From Sulfuriferula multivorans (lineage in GTDB: Bacteria > Pseudomonadota > Gammaproteobacteria > Burkholderiales > Sulfuriferulaceae), in assembly GCF_003851125.1 (NCBI RefSeq), contig NZ_BGOW01000005.1, positions 1 to 64,000 of the forward strand: a DNA stretch of 64,000 bases, read 5' to 3'. Numbering within the stretch: the stretch's first letter is position 1; every line of letters begins with the position of its first letter. The notes below the pieces were generated by a model, which saw only the letters and a list, made by a program, of their open reading frames with translations, searched no databases and was not told the origin of the DNA. Shown piece by piece: positions 32,981 through 42,275 of this stretch. The position numbers were made by a program, and so were the translations under genes.

Positions 32981-33976
32981 ATGACCATAGAACATATTGT
33001 GATCATCGTCAAAGAGAATCATACCTTCGATAATTATTTCGGGACCTTCCCAGGCACCGATGGCGTTATGCTGGACATGGCTGAAAACCCGCCACCGAGT
33101 GATCCGGATCATAAGCACGAAACATGGATGAATCGGGCTAACGAAGCTCGCTATCGCGTGCAGTATGGCCGCAATGACATTCCGGCTTATTTCAAACTGG
33201 CCGAGCAGTTCACGTTGTGCGACAACTATTACTCCGAAGTCGCCGGCCCCTCTACGCCCAATCATCTAATGTTGATCTGCGCGGATGCGCCGATCATCAA
33301 CAATCCTCGCAATCATTATCATCCCCATGCGGGAGAGGCCTACAATTTGAAGTCCTTGCCCAGGCAGCTTGAGGATGCGGGATTAAGGTGGGGCAATTAT
33401 GGCGGCTATGCCTTCCATTACATCAATGAACTCGCGCAACATCATGCGAACCACACCCGCGATCTGTTTGTGCAGCATGCCAGCGCGGGCCAATTGCCGT
33501 CGGTATCCTGGGTTTATGGCGATGGACGACCTGACCTGTCGGAGCATCCCAAGCAAAATGTCACGGACGGCTCGCAATGGACGGTCGAGCAGATCAACGC
33601 AATTATCGCCGGTGGTCTATGGGAGCGTACCGCCATATTCATCACTTGGGACGATTGGGGCGGCTGGTACGACCACGCCGAACCGCCGACCGTCGAAACT
33701 TGGGACAGTCGGCGGGCGCAGCGCGCTGTTGATGCCAATGCACAGTTTGACGGTGAGCCCTTTCGTTACGGCTCACGCGTTCCCTGTTTGGTGGTTAGCC
33801 CCTATGCCAAGGCGGGGCATGTGTCCAAGCAATTGAATTCGCATGTCTGTCTGGTGCGTTTCTGCCAAAAGATATTTGGCCTGCCGCCATTAAATGACAG
33901 GGATGGGAATTCGAACGCGATGGATGATTGTTTCGATTTTAATCAACGACCTCTAAGTCCACCTGGCAGGATGTAG
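32981..33976 (+). CDS. Phospholipase C/acid phosphatase family phosphoesterase (AcpA-like)
   Basis: 331 residues with an AGGAG ribosome binding site 8 nt upstream. The N-terminus IEHIVIIVKENHTFDNYFGT is the signature opening of the phosphoesterase family that includes phospholipase C and AcpA. Further metal-site motifs are TPNHLM, VSWVYGDGRP and ITWDDWGGWYDH. There is no signal peptide, unlike most secreted members, so it is either cytosolic or the start is misjudged. It hydrolyses phosphate mono- or diesters; the substrate is unknown. Its neighbours are unrelated. Confidence 0.88.
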   Translation: MTIEHIVIIVKENHTFDNYFGTFPGTDGVMLDMAENPPPSDPDHKHETWMNRANEARYRVQYGRNDIPAYFKLAEQFTLCDNYYSEVAGPSTPNHLMLICADAPIINNPRNHYHPHAGEAYNLKSLPRQLEDAGLRWGNYGGYAFHYINELAQHHANHTRDLFVQHASAGQLPSVSWVYGDGRPDLSEHPKQNVTDGSQWTVEQINAIIAGGLWERTAIFITWDDWGGWYDHAEPPTVETWDSRRAQRAVDANAQFDGEPFRYGSRVPCLVVSPYAKAGHVSKQLNSHVCLVRFCQKIFGLPPLNDRDGNSNAMDDCFDFNQRPLSPPGRM

Positions 33977-34004
33977 TGGCCGGGTAGAATGATGTGAGAG
34001 AAAT

Positions 34005-34409
34005 ATGAGTGCATGGAATACCGGGACATTTGACAATGACGACGCGGCGGACTGGCTGGCTGAGTTGCAGGCAACAGATGACGATGCAGTCTTGCAAGCC
34101 GCGCTTGAGGCAGCAGATGCCGGAGAGGACTATCTCGAAGCGCCCGAAGGCGCTCGCATCCTTTGCGCGTGCGAACTCGTGGCGGCTTTAACCGGACAAG
34201 CGGCTTCCGACCTACCCGAGATGGCGCGCGAGTGGGTGGAGCACCACTCCGCGCTTGATGTTTCCACGCTGCTTCCCATAGCCAGAAATGGCATTGACCG
34301 CGTGCTTGCGGTGGATAGCGAACTCGAAGAACTGTGGCGGGAAAACGCAGATGAGTACTCCGCATGGCGGCAAAGGGTATTGACCCTCAAGGACAGACTG
34401 GACACCTGA
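34005..34409 (+). CDS. DUF4259 domain protein
   Basis: 134 residues. The opening MSAWNTGTFDNDDAADWLAE is the characteristic start of the DUF4259 family of small acidic cytosolic proteins of unknown function. It is rich in Asp, Glu and Ala and has no membrane segment. It lies 28 nt downstream of the phosphoesterase and may be co-transcribed with it. No function can be assigned. Confidence 0.85.
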   Translation: MSAWNTGTFDNDDAADWLAELQATDDDAVLQAALEAADAGEDYLEAPEGARILCACELVAALTGQAASDLPEMAREWVEHHSALDVSTLLPIARNGIDRVLAVDSELEELWRENADEYSAWRQRVLTLKDRLDT

Positions 34410-34442
34410 CCCACCCCTATTCCTCAACTCAGGGACTTCATC

Positions 34443-34832
34443 TTGGGTGACACCTCCGACCATACCCTCCTGACTGAACAGGAGGCTGCCGCCTTGCTCC
34501 AACCCTACGTGCACAATAAGTCCGCTCTAGATTGGCTCACAATTGACCGTCTGCACGGCCCTGCCATCCCATTCATATTGTTACAGGGGGATCCCTATTA
34601 CCGAGAGAGTGACTTGATCTTCATTATTACCCGCATGCTGGATTCGAAAGCGCGTTTTGTCCGCGTTAATCATCGGCTCTACGCCGACCATCGCAATTTG
34701 TCCGAACGACGCAGGAATGGTGAACGCAGGAAGTGTGAAGTGATTTATTTGCGGCAAGGAATTGAACGTCGCCGATGGAGTGATCCGGATCGCCGCCTGA
34801 GCGGTAGTAATCGGCGCGCTCACCCACAATGA
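34443..34832 (+). CDS. Hypothetical protein with arginine-rich C-terminal repeats
   Basis: 129 residues from a TTG at 34443, which is a weak start. The first 80 residues are a compact mixed region (EAAALLQPYVHNKSALDWLT). The last 45 contain repeated double arginines at regular spacing: ERRRNGERRKC, ERRRWSDPDRR and GSNRRAHPQ. Such RR-x4-RR tails occur in small bacterial proteins of unknown function and may bind nucleic acid or polyanions. It follows the DUF4259 gene by 33 nt. Confidence 0.6.
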   Translation: MGDTSDHTLLTEQEAAALLQPYVHNKSALDWLTIDRLHGPAIPFILLQGDPYYRESDLIFIITRMLDSKARFVRVNHRLYADHRNLSERRRNGERRKCEVIYLRQGIERRRWSDPDRRLSGSNRRAHPQ

Positions 34833-34949
34833 CCCAGGAAAAGTGATCGATCCAATTCAGCAAAGCCAGAATTTTCCAGCACAAGAGATACTCATCATTC
34901 TTGGTTAAATTTGAATTTGCATTAAATGACACTGGGTTTGGCGCCTGTT

Positions 34950-35522
34950 CTATCTGCGTTTCCGTCCGAGCAGCACCAGCATGGGCAATAGCAGTGTCAT
35001 CAACCACAGTGTACCGGGCTCGGGAACAGAAAGAGAAATGCTGCCTGCTCCAGGTTGCAGGAAAACCGGATTGGCAGAAAGAATAGGCTCAGATGGCAGG
35101 ATTAGTGGCCCACAATCATAGGGCAGAGTACTGAGACACACGTTCCCGCTCGTTGCTGCATTGCTAAGCCCCCTACCCCCTATCAGGTCAATGCCGCCGT
35201 CACTGATACCTCCGGTGAAGATAAGCTGTCCGGACGTTTCGAGTATGAGGAGGTTAATTCCCGTAACGTCGATAACTCCGGCAATCAAGATGTCTCCCAG
35301 CGACAGCAGTGTTACATTCGGCATCCCCGCATTAAAGCGCAAGGTGGTGTTAGCACCGATGTTGATCGAACTGAAATCAAAAATTCCGTCGGCACGGAAC
35401 GGCAAAGTGTAGTCAGTGGTGGGCGCGAGTGATCCGTCGGCTCCGCTAATGACCGTGGCGTCCGAAGGGAAGGCTGCGGTCAATGTGAACACAACCATCA
35501 ACGCTTGAATCCATTTGTGCAT
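34950..35522 (-). CDS. PEP-CTERM sorting domain protein
   Basis: 190 residues from the ATG at 35522, which has a GGAGG ribosome binding site; the frame stays open upstream without another good start. The signal peptide MHKWIQALMVVFTLTAAFPS ends near DA. The C-terminus SVPEPGTLWLMTLLLPMLVL plus GRKRR is a PEP-CTERM tail. The mature part is hydrophobic, Gly- and Ile-rich and beta-helix-like (LSLGDILIAGVIDVTGINLL), typical of exported surface proteins. It sits directly downstream of the EPS locus in the same orientation, which links EPS and PEP-CTERM export. Confidence 0.9.
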   Translation of the reverse strand: MHKWIQALMVVFTLTAAFPSDATVISGADGSLAPTTDYTLPFRADGIFDFSSINIGANTTLRFNAGMPNVTLLSLGDILIAGVIDVTGINLLILETSGQLIFTGGISDGGIDLIGGRGLSNAATSGNVCLSTLPYDCGPLILPSEPILSANPVFLQPGAGSISLSVPEPGTLWLMTLLLPMLVLLGRKRR

Positions 35523-35656
35523 CACAAGCTCCTCCGCTAATTGGTGGTAATGAAACTTACTGTCCAGCCACGACCGTTTGATTTCAGTGTGTGTAATTCG
35601 GGTAGCCCATTTTAAGCGGCTCAACACTCAAACTACAGATACCCCGACTTCCGGAT

Positions 35657-37060
35657 TCAATAGGCGTTACGGTTTCTAAGCACGACAAGGAAAGTCTTGA
35701 GGATGATCACCAGGTCGAATAACAACGTCCATTGGCGCAGATAATCCAGATCGTATTGAATACGTGCACGCATTTTTTCCACGGTTTCGGTTTCGCCACG
35801 CAAGCCGTTGACCTGAGCCCAGCCGGTAATGCCGGGCTTAACTTTGTGGCGCAGCATGTAGCCATTGATGAGCTTGCGATACAGCTCGTTATGCGCCACC
35901 GCATGGGGGCGCGGACCCACCACGCTCATCTGGCCCTGGAGCACATTGATGAATTGAGGCAGTTCATCCAGCGACGATTTGCGCAAAAAAGCCCCGAATC
36001 GCGTCACGCGCATGTCCCCTTTCGTTGCCTGCTTAATCTCCTCATGGCTATCCTCGCAGACCGACATGCTGCGGAATTTGTACACCATGATTTCCTCTCC
36101 ATCTTGTCCGTAACGGCGCTGTTTGAAGAGTATAGGACCAGGTGACGAGAGTTTTACACCCAATGCAATCGCTGCCATTAAAGGCGCCAGCAATACCAGC
36201 ATCAGACTTGAAAAAACAAGATCAAAAAAACGTTTCCCAACCCTGTTGATGCCATAGAGCGGGGTTTCACATATCGCCAGCACCGGTATGCCGCGAATAT
36301 GATCTATACGCGCCTGGATCAAATCAGACACGAAAAAATCGGGCACGAAATAAATCGATGCGGTGGTATCGCGCAATTCGTTCAGCATCTTGACAATACG
36401 AGGTTGCGAACTGACAGGGAGCGCAATGTAAACCAGGTCGACGTTGTTGTTTTTTACATACTCAGGGATGGTTTCCAATGTACCCAGCACGCTGTCTTTA
36501 CTGACTACCAGTCTGTCTGATTGAATACGGTCATCAAAATAGCCGACAAATTTGATTCCGGAATATCGATCCGAATCGAACGCCTCGGCTAGCTGCCTGC
36601 CGAGCTTTCCCGCACCGACGACCACGGCGGTACGCTCCCCGCCTTCCAGCACAATCAGCCGGGGCAGCAGACGCGAAGCAAATCTATGCGCGATAAACAA
36701 CATGACCGGAACAGCCAATACCCACTGCACAACAACTTCCACGGGAAAGGTATCTTCATAACCTCCGACATAGCCAAACAACAGCAGTATTCCCGCCACG
36801 CTGAACCATGGCAGACTGATGTCACTGAAAAACGCGCGAAAAGTCGGCTCAGGCCAGGTGCCGGGGAATGTCAGAGAGAATACAATCAGGGACAGTAACT
36901 GATATTCTCTGCCAAAATTTTCCCCATTGAGCAAGACAACACCAACCAGCGCAGCAATGCTGACTACCGGATCGAGCAGCAGCTTTGTTAGCGAGGCGAG
37001 CGAGAGTTGGCGGCGAAATAGCCACTGCTGATGATTTTGACGAAGGCCGAGTTCTTTCAT
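35657..37060 (-). CDS. Undecaprenyl-phosphate glucose phosphotransferase (polyprenyl glycosyl-1-phosphate transferase)
   Basis: 467 residues with the WcaJ-type layout: N-terminal transmembrane helices, a CoA_binding_3 Rossmann region (TAVVVGAGKLGRQLAEAFDS) and a C-terminal bacterial sugar transferase domain. That domain has GKRFFDLVFS, SPGPILFKQRRYGQDG and the catalytic segment SSLDELPQFINVLQGQMSVV followed by GPRP. It transfers glucose-1-phosphate from UDP-glucose to undecaprenyl phosphate at the inner membrane and so primes repeat-unit synthesis. It is the last EPS gene of the minus-strand locus, 189 nt after UDP-glucose dehydrogenase. The sugar is inferred from family resemblance. Confidence 0.93.
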   Translation of the reverse strand: MKELGLRQNHQQWLFRRQLSLASLTKLLLDPVVSIAALVGVVLLNGENFGREYQLLSLIVFSLTFPGTWPEPTFRAFFSDISLPWFSVAGILLLFGYVGGYEDTFPVEVVVQWVLAVPVMLFIAHRFASRLLPRLIVLEGGERTAVVVGAGKLGRQLAEAFDSDRYSGIKFVGYFDDRIQSDRLVVSKDSVLGTLETIPEYVKNNNVDLVYIALPVSSQPRIVKMLNELRDTTASIYFVPDFFVSDLIQARIDHIRGIPVLAICETPLYGINRVGKRFFDLVFSSLMLVLLAPLMAAIALGVKLSSPGPILFKQRRYGQDGEEIMVYKFRSMSVCEDSHEEIKQATKGDMRVTRFGAFLRKSSLDELPQFINVLQGQMSVVGPRPHAVAHNELYRKLINGYMLRHKVKPGITGWAQVNGLRGETETVEKMRARIQYDLDYLRQWTLLFDLVIILKTFLVVLRNRNAY

Positions 37061-37249
37061 GTGGGGCAGTCTATCTTGTGTTCGTGACAGCCTTGCAACA
37101 CCGGGGTTACATCTCGCCCCTATGTTTCCGGGTCAGCATTGATCATTCTTGGGATTTCAGCTTTTTTCCAGGTGTCAGACAATGTCTTCGTCAAGCCTTC
37201 TACCTGAATACTTTCCGTATGAAACCTGGCAATCTCTTATTGAACAGGC

Positions 37250-38572
37250 TTAGCGACGGCCTATTGCATAGTATTCAATACCCTGCTCGCGAACCTGCGA
37301 GGGAACATATAAATTACGCCCATCAAAAATGGCAGGAGTCTTCAATGCAGCCTTGATTGCAGCAAAATCCTGCACGCGAAATTCTTTCCATTCAGTCACA
37401 ATCGCCAGCGCATCGGCCGCTTTCAACGCACTCATCGGTGAATCTGCATAAGTGAGTCGCGCATCAGCTCCATAGATACGCCTTGATTCCTGCATCGCCA
37501 CCGGGTCGTAAGCAGTCGCGGTCGCACCCAATGCCCACAAACCTTCGATCAAAACACGGCTGGAAGCAGCACGCATGTCATCCGTATCAGGCTTGAACGC
37601 CAGCCCCCATATCGCAAAATGCATGCCTTGCAAATCAGAACCGAAGCGTGCCGTAATCTTGTCCAGCAGCACCCGCTTCTGCGCCTCATTGGCAGCTTCC
37701 ACTGCTTGCAAAACCTTGAGAGTCACATCGTTTTCGAGTCCAGTCCGGATTAGTGCCTGTACATCCTTGGGGAAACAGGAACCTCCATAACCACAACCCG
37801 GATAAAGAAAATGAAAACCGATACGCGGGTCTGCGCCGATACCCAGACGCACCTGTTCGATATCGGCACCCAATTTATCCGCCAGAATCGCGAGCTCGTT
37901 CATGAAAGAGATACGCGTCGCCAGCATTGAGTTTGCAGCATATTTGGTCAGTTCGGCAGAGCGCACATCCATGACCACGATACGGTCATGGTTGCGGTTG
38001 AACTGTGAATAGATGTCACGCATCAAAGCAATCGCACGCACATCCTCAGCACCAATCACAATCCTGTCGGGGCGCATGAAATCCTCTACTGCCGCCCCCT
38101 CCTTCAGAAATTCAGGATTTGAAACAACCGCAAAAGGAATGTCAGTACCACGTTTGGCCAATTCGGCCGCGACTACGGCACGCACCTTATCTGCCGTACC
38201 GACTGGTACCGTCGATTTGTCCACAATGACCTTGTACTCAGTCATGTGACAGCCAATGTTGCGGGCGGCGGCAGTCACATACTGCAAGTCAGCCGAGCCA
38301 TCCTCATCGGGCGGCGTACCTACGGCGATAAATTGCACGTTACCAAAGGCCGCGCTTTCCTCTATGCTGGTGGTAAAGTGCAGGCGCCCGGCAGCAACAT
38401 TGCGCTGCACCATTTCCAGCAGCCCCGGCTCATGAATGGGCATGCCACCCGATTTCAGCGTATCGATCTTGCTTTGATCGAGATCCAGGCAAAGCACGTC
38501 GTTGCCGACTTCTGCAAGACAGGTACCAGTGACGAGACCGACATAGCCAGTGCCAATGACAGTGATTTTCAT
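37250..38572 (-). CDS. ugd: UDP-glucose 6-dehydrogenase
   Basis: 440 residues. The N-terminal NAD-binding site is [20 protein letters not shown]. The catalytic cysteine lies in [14 protein letters not shown], and the C-terminal UDP-binding region includes [16 protein letters not shown]. The enzyme oxidises UDP-glucose to UDP-glucuronate, so glucuronic acid, or a sugar derived from it, is a likely component of the polymer. It lies in the EPS locus between the WecG-Nudix fusion and the priming transferase. Length and motifs are canonical. Confidence 0.96.
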   Translation of the reverse strand: MKITVIGTGYVGLVTGTCLAEVGNDVLCLDLDQSKIDTLKSGGMPIHEPGLLEMVQRNVAAGRLHFTTSIEESAAFGNVQFIAVGTPPDEDGSADLQYVTAAARNIGCHMTEYKVIVDKSTVPVGTADKVRAVVAAELAKRGTDIPFAVVSNPEFLKEGAAVEDFMRPDRIVIGAEDVRAIALMRDIYSQFNRNHDRIVVMDVRSAELTKYAANSMLATRISFMNELAILADKLGADIEQVRLGIGADPRIGFHFLYPGCGYGGSCFPKDVQALIRTGLENDVTLKVLQAVEAANEAQKRVLLDKITARFGSDLQGMHFAIWGLAFKPDTDDMRAASSRVLIEGLWALGATATAYDPVAMQESRRIYGADARLTYADSPMSALKAADALAIVTEWKEFRVQDFAAIKAALKTPAIFDGRNLYVPSQVREQGIEYYAIGRR

Positions 38573-38789
38573 TGTTATTTCCCGGTTAAATTACCTTCTG
38601 CAAAGCCAGGGCTTACCTCAGCGTTGTTTCTTGGAGTTGGCTGGTAAGCTGCTGCCTGGCAGGTGTTTACCAACCCCCTTCCATATTGGGAAGCCAGCGG
38701 ATTGAGCTTGTGCCCAAGATCATGGGCTGTAGATTGAGTTTTAGACCTGCGTCCAAAGCCCAACTTACAACTGCGTAGCCTTACGCTGA

Positions 38790-40097
38790 TCAAATTGCCT
38801 GCGCTACTTGCCCATCCAAAACGCCACCGTAGGTGAATGCCCCACCTGCCGGAGCTTCTGGAGAAATCGGATCGTGACGAGGCACCTTTTGTTGAAAGTA
38901 GTCCTTGCTGAAGCAATGCACATCTGGCGAAGCCAGTGCTTCCGTAATGGGCCACCAACGCAGTTCCACATGCGGTCTCTCGGGACTGGGCAAAGGGAAA
39001 TCTTCCGCCACATTCAATTCGTGGCCGAGCACCACATAATGCGATGGAACGCCCGCTTCTTCGGCAAAGCAATCCGCGTGAAAATGCTCGAATGCCCCAA
39101 GCCATTTAGGCACAATCTTTCCCCCTGCGAGCGCGACGCCCAAACCGAGCTCGGTTTCGGCAATACGTGCAAGCGCGGACTGGATAGGTTCATTCTTGAA
39201 AATACGGCCGCCCGGTACAAACCAGGATGGCTGCGCCGATTGGTTGTTCCGCATACTGAGCAATACCTCCTGGCCACGCATCACGACCAGACCAACGGAA
39301 ACCAGCGGCGCCACGACTATGGCGTTTTCTATCGCACGAGTCCGGGCATTGCCGAAAACCAGTTGTCTGGTTGCGCCAATCACGAACAGGGTGTTGGTGA
39401 CCAAATAGCGTTTCCATAAACGGCGCGGCTCGGAAACGAGGCGATGCAGCCATTCCAGCCCCGCGTTTTGCATCCATACTGGCGCCCGGCTGATCGTACC
39501 AGCGTGATAATCAAATGCTGCACCCACACCAATCATGACCGCATTCACTCTGCCACGATGAGCCGCCATCCACTGTTCCTGCTTGGGGCAACCGAGGCTT
39601 ACCCATACCGTACCTGCCCCAGAGGCATTAATGCGTGCCACATCCGCTTCGTCTTCAGCGGCTGTGGCCGGCCGAAACGGTGGAGAGTGCGCACCTGCAA
39701 TCCTCAAGCCAGGAAACGCTTCTACTAAACGACGCTGTAAAATTTCCAGCGTTTCCGGTCTGCTGCCGTAGAGATAAATGGACTCACCCTTTTTTGCAGC
39801 CTGTTCGCAGTACTTCCACATCAAGTCAGGGCCGTTGATACGTTGCTGATCCACGTAACCAAGCTTGCGCAGCACCCAGGCAACCGGCGCCCCGTCCGGA
39901 GTTGCCATATCAGCCTCTTTCACCACACGACCAAAAGCTGCATCTTGTCCGGCAGTCACAACCGCATGTGCGTTGCAGATACACACGTAACGGCTGTCGC
40001 GCCGAGCAGCCCAGCGCGAAATACGCGCAAGCGCATGCTCCCAGGTCAATACGTCTATGGGTGCCGATAGCACGGCGGCTGTTTTTTTCTCATACAT
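38790..40097 (-). CDS. WecG/TagA-type glycosyltransferase fused to a GDP-mannose hydrolase-like Nudix domain
   Basis: 435 residues from the ATG at 40097; the frame stays open to an ATG at 40142. Residues about 1-235 are a GT26 (WecG/TagA/CpsF) transferase: CNAHAVVTAGQD, ATPDGAPVAWVLRKLGY, RINGPDLM and VSLGCPKQEQWM. A C-terminal Nudix domain follows, containing PSWFVPGGRIFKNEPIQSAL and RIAETELGLG. This matches the degenerate Nudix box of GDP-mannose mannosyl hydrolases, which have a shortened box. The first half should add a ManNAc-like sugar to the lipid-linked intermediate; the second may hydrolyse GDP-mannose or GDP-fucose and so tune the Gmd/Fcl pool. I do not know this fusion from other EPS loci. 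Confidence 0.88.
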   Translation of the reverse strand: MYEKKTAAVLSAPIDVLTWEHALARISRWAARRDSRYVCICNAHAVVTAGQDAAFGRVVKEADMATPDGAPVAWVLRKLGYVDQQRINGPDLMWKYCEQAAKKGESIYLYGSRPETLEILQRRLVEAFPGLRIAGAHSPPFRPATAAEDEADVARINASGAGTVWVSLGCPKQEQWMAAHRGRVNAVMIGVGAAFDYHAGTISRAPVWMQNAGLEWLHRLVSEPRRLWKRYLVTNTLFVIGATRQLVFGNARTRAIENAIVVAPLVSVGLVVMRGQEVLLSMRNNQSAQPSWFVPGGRIFKNEPIQSALARIAETELGLGVALAGGKIVPKWLGAFEHFHADCFAEEAGVPSHYVVLGHELNVAEDFPLPSPERPHVELRWWPITEALASPDVHCFSKDYFQQKVPRHDPISPEAPAGGAFTYGGVLDGQVAQAI

Positions 40098-40635
40098 GGT
40101 TGTTATTCTTTTTGTCGAATGCGGTATTTCCGCCAGCGGCACCGATCACATACTTGATCGGTGTGGTTGTCGCTGACTCTACGGCCAGCTCGTAGCGTTT
40201 CATGGTCGGTTCTCCCTTATGGTTGAATCTGTGTCGAACAGTATCCGGATGGATAGGGAAAATCGCCGCAAAAAAACTTCACTCTCCCCGCCCATTCCCC
40301 GCGGAAGCTGCGAGTTGAGACTGTGGGAGATAGTAGGTTTTTGTGATGACTCCGGCGTGACGAAACAATGAGCCGTTCGGACTATGAAACCGCTAAACCG
40401 GGGCTTAACCTGGAAGAAGCAATTGAAGCCACAGAGAACACAGAGGCCACGGAGTGGACGCGAGTTTTGAGGAAGATTGTTTTTCTGCTGATGTGTGAGT
40501 CTGGAAAAGCCGCCAATATTCTGGAGCACAAAAAAAAGCGAGTGGCGCTTTATACATCACTCGGCAAACATGATCAAAATCTCATGTGGGTCTGGCTTTA
40601 TGCCGACCTACGATCGTGCGGCAATATGCTGCAGA
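40098..40635. other. Gap in the EPS locus containing a low-complexity CAGAG-type repeat
   Basis: No supported gene. Frames on both strands lack ribosome binding sites and family features. At 40428-40460 there is an imperfect array of CACAGAG/CCACGGAG units (ACAGAGAACACAGAGGCCAC), a kind of short dispersed repeat seen in many bacterial intergenic regions. A promoter for the leftward WecG-Nudix, ugd and priming-transferase genes may lie here. Confidence 0.4.
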
Positions 40636-41817
40636 TTATGTGCCGGTTGCGGAATCTTTGCCCTTCACTTCCCGGATCGCGTCTTGGTAGATCGCGATCA
40701 ACTGCTGATAATTGCGTTCCGCCGTAAACTCGGCCTCGTAAAGGGCGCGGGCATTACGCCCCATCTGCGCCATCTGTTGCGGATGCTGCTGCGCCCACCG
40801 CATCTTTGCGGCGAGATCTTGTGCATTACCCGGCTCAAACAACAGCCCTGTCACGCCATCTTCAACCAGATCAGCCAATGCGCCAATACGGCTGGCAATT
40901 ACCGGCAAGCCACAGCCGAATGCCTCAACCAGCGTGCGCGGAAAGTTTTCATACCAGATGCTTGGCAATACCAGCGCCATAGCTCGGTTCATTTCACCAC
41001 ACACAGCTTCGCCAGACACCGCCCCGAGCGCGTGAATACCGGCAACACCCTCCAGCAAACCAGCCTCGGGTCCGCTGCCTGCCATCCGTACAGAGGTATT
41101 AATGAGTTGCCCGGCGGCAGCCACGAGTACATCGACCCCCTTTTCAGCCGACAGGCGCCCAACAAATAAAAATCCGTCACGAGGACCCTCGACGGGCGCA
41201 GCAAAGTCAACGAAATTAGGCTTGATCACAAAGCGTTCGGCAGGCAACCCCCCTTCAATAAATTTGCGCCGGCAAAAATCGTTCAGTGCGATATAGCGCG
41301 TGACCTTGTTACGCCAGGTTCCCATGGCTCGATGCACCGTTATCATGCTAGTCAATACTGCGCTCTGCACCTTAGATCCGCGATAACAGCCGCGCACCAC
41401 GCCGCGCCAGGGTACGCTGCCCAAACAATCCTCACAAACACGCCCTTCGCGCAAAAACATCGCTTGCGGGCACAACAGCCGAAAGTTGTGCAAGGTCTGC
41501 ACCACCGGCACAGCCAGGCGATCGGCAACCCAGTAAATGGCAGGCGAAATCAAAGGAAAAGTGTTATGGACATGGATCAAGTCGGGCTTGAAGTCCAGGA
41601 TGCGCGCTGTTACATCATCACGCGTCTTGAATGACCAGGCGGTCTGAACGGCGGTTTTAATGCGCGACGCCTGCTTGATCTCATCGTTATGGCGAAAATA
41701 CGTTTCCACCACATGCCCCCTGGATCGCAACAACGCCAGCTCATCCTCTACCACGGCATCCTCACCGCCGCGTTGCTGGTATGCGTTGTGTGCCAGCAAG
41801 ATACGTAAAGTACTCAC
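40636..41817 (-). CDS. Glycosyltransferase family 4
   Basis: 393 residues from a GTG that overlaps the upstream stop by 4 nt (GTGA). The GT-B fold N-terminal domain starts ILLAHNAYQQRGGEDAVVED. The C-terminal domain has KPNFVDF, LFVGRLSAEKGVDVLV and the donor-site E-x7-E (YENFPRTLVEAFGCGLPV). It is a cytoplasmic, membrane-associated retaining transferase that adds one sugar of the EPS repeat unit. The sugar cannot be told from the sequence. Confidence 0.93.
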   Translation of the reverse strand: MSTLRILLAHNAYQQRGGEDAVVEDELALLRSRGHVVETYFRHNDEIKQASRIKTAVQTAWSFKTRDDVTARILDFKPDLIHVHNTFPLISPAIYWVADRLAVPVVQTLHNFRLLCPQAMFLREGRVCEDCLGSVPWRGVVRGCYRGSKVQSAVLTSMITVHRAMGTWRNKVTRYIALNDFCRRKFIEGGLPAERFVIKPNFVDFAAPVEGPRDGFLFVGRLSAEKGVDVLVAAAGQLINTSVRMAGSGPEAGLLEGVAGIHALGAVSGEAVCGEMNRAMALVLPSIWYENFPRTLVEAFGCGLPVIASRIGALADLVEDGVTGLLFEPGNAQDLAAKMRWAQQHPQQMAQMGRNARALYEAEFTAERNYQQLIAIYQDAIREVKGKDSATGT

Positions 41818-42254
41818 TTCGCCCCGCTTCCAGCATGAAGCTGGCGTGCCGGATTACCTACTACAGTCACGCCAGGCGGCACGTCATCCACAACCACTGA
41901 ACCGGGCCCGATAGTGGCACCAGCTCCAATTGTTATCTGGCCGATCACCACCGCATTCGGAAAAATACAGACATCATCCCCAATAACCGGCGATCCTGCC
42001 TTTCGCCCATTGCGCTTACTGCCGATTGTCACGCCTTGGAACACAGTGACGTTTTTACCCAATTGCACGTTTGAATTAATAATGATCCCGTATGGATGAT
42101 TCATGCGCAGAGGGTGCTTAAGAACGGGCAATTCCACATGGAACACAATAGACACCAGTTTTCTCAAAATTTTCGGCTTCCAACCCCCCCCGCTGAAAAT
42201 CCAATTGATAAACCTGTTGACCGGACCAATCGGGTCGCATCGAACATCCGTCAT
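41814..42254 (-). CDS. Serine acetyltransferase-like hexapeptide acyltransferase (EPS modification)
   Basis: 146 residues from the ATG at 42254, which has a GGAGGGG ribosome binding site. The C-terminal half is a left-handed beta-helix of hexapeptide repeats (IIINSNVQLGKNVTVFQGVT, then PVIGDDVCIFPNAVVIG and ITIGAGATIGPGSVVV) ending in PPGVTVVGNPAR, as in CysE-like enzymes. A catalytic-histidine-containing segment (LKHPLRMNHPYG) precedes it. In EPS loci such short enzymes O- or N-acetylate a sugar of the repeat unit with acetyl-CoA. It overlaps the next glycosyltransferase gene by 4 nt. True serine biosynthesis is unlikely given its short N-terminus and setting. Confidence 0.85.
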   Translation of the reverse strand: MTDVRCDPIGPVNRFINWIFSGGGWKPKILRKLVSIVFHVELPVLKHPLRMNHPYGIIINSNVQLGKNVTVFQGVTIGSKRNGRKAGSPVIGDDVCIFPNAVVIGQITIGAGATIGPGSVVVDDVPPGVTVVGNPARQLHAGSGAK

Positions 42255-42275
42255 AAACATCCCCTCCACACACCC

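Noticed and set aside
25593-38789. Sigma-54 (-24/-12) promoters ahead of PEP-CTERM genes and near the EPS genes
   Set aside because: Scanning by eye for TGGCAC-N5-TTGC on both strands upstream of these genes gave no acceptable match.
40368-40727. A plus-strand frame across the CAGAG-type repeat
   Set aside because: The coding potential comes from the repeat (EATENTEATE), and the frame runs antisense into a glycosyltransferase gene.
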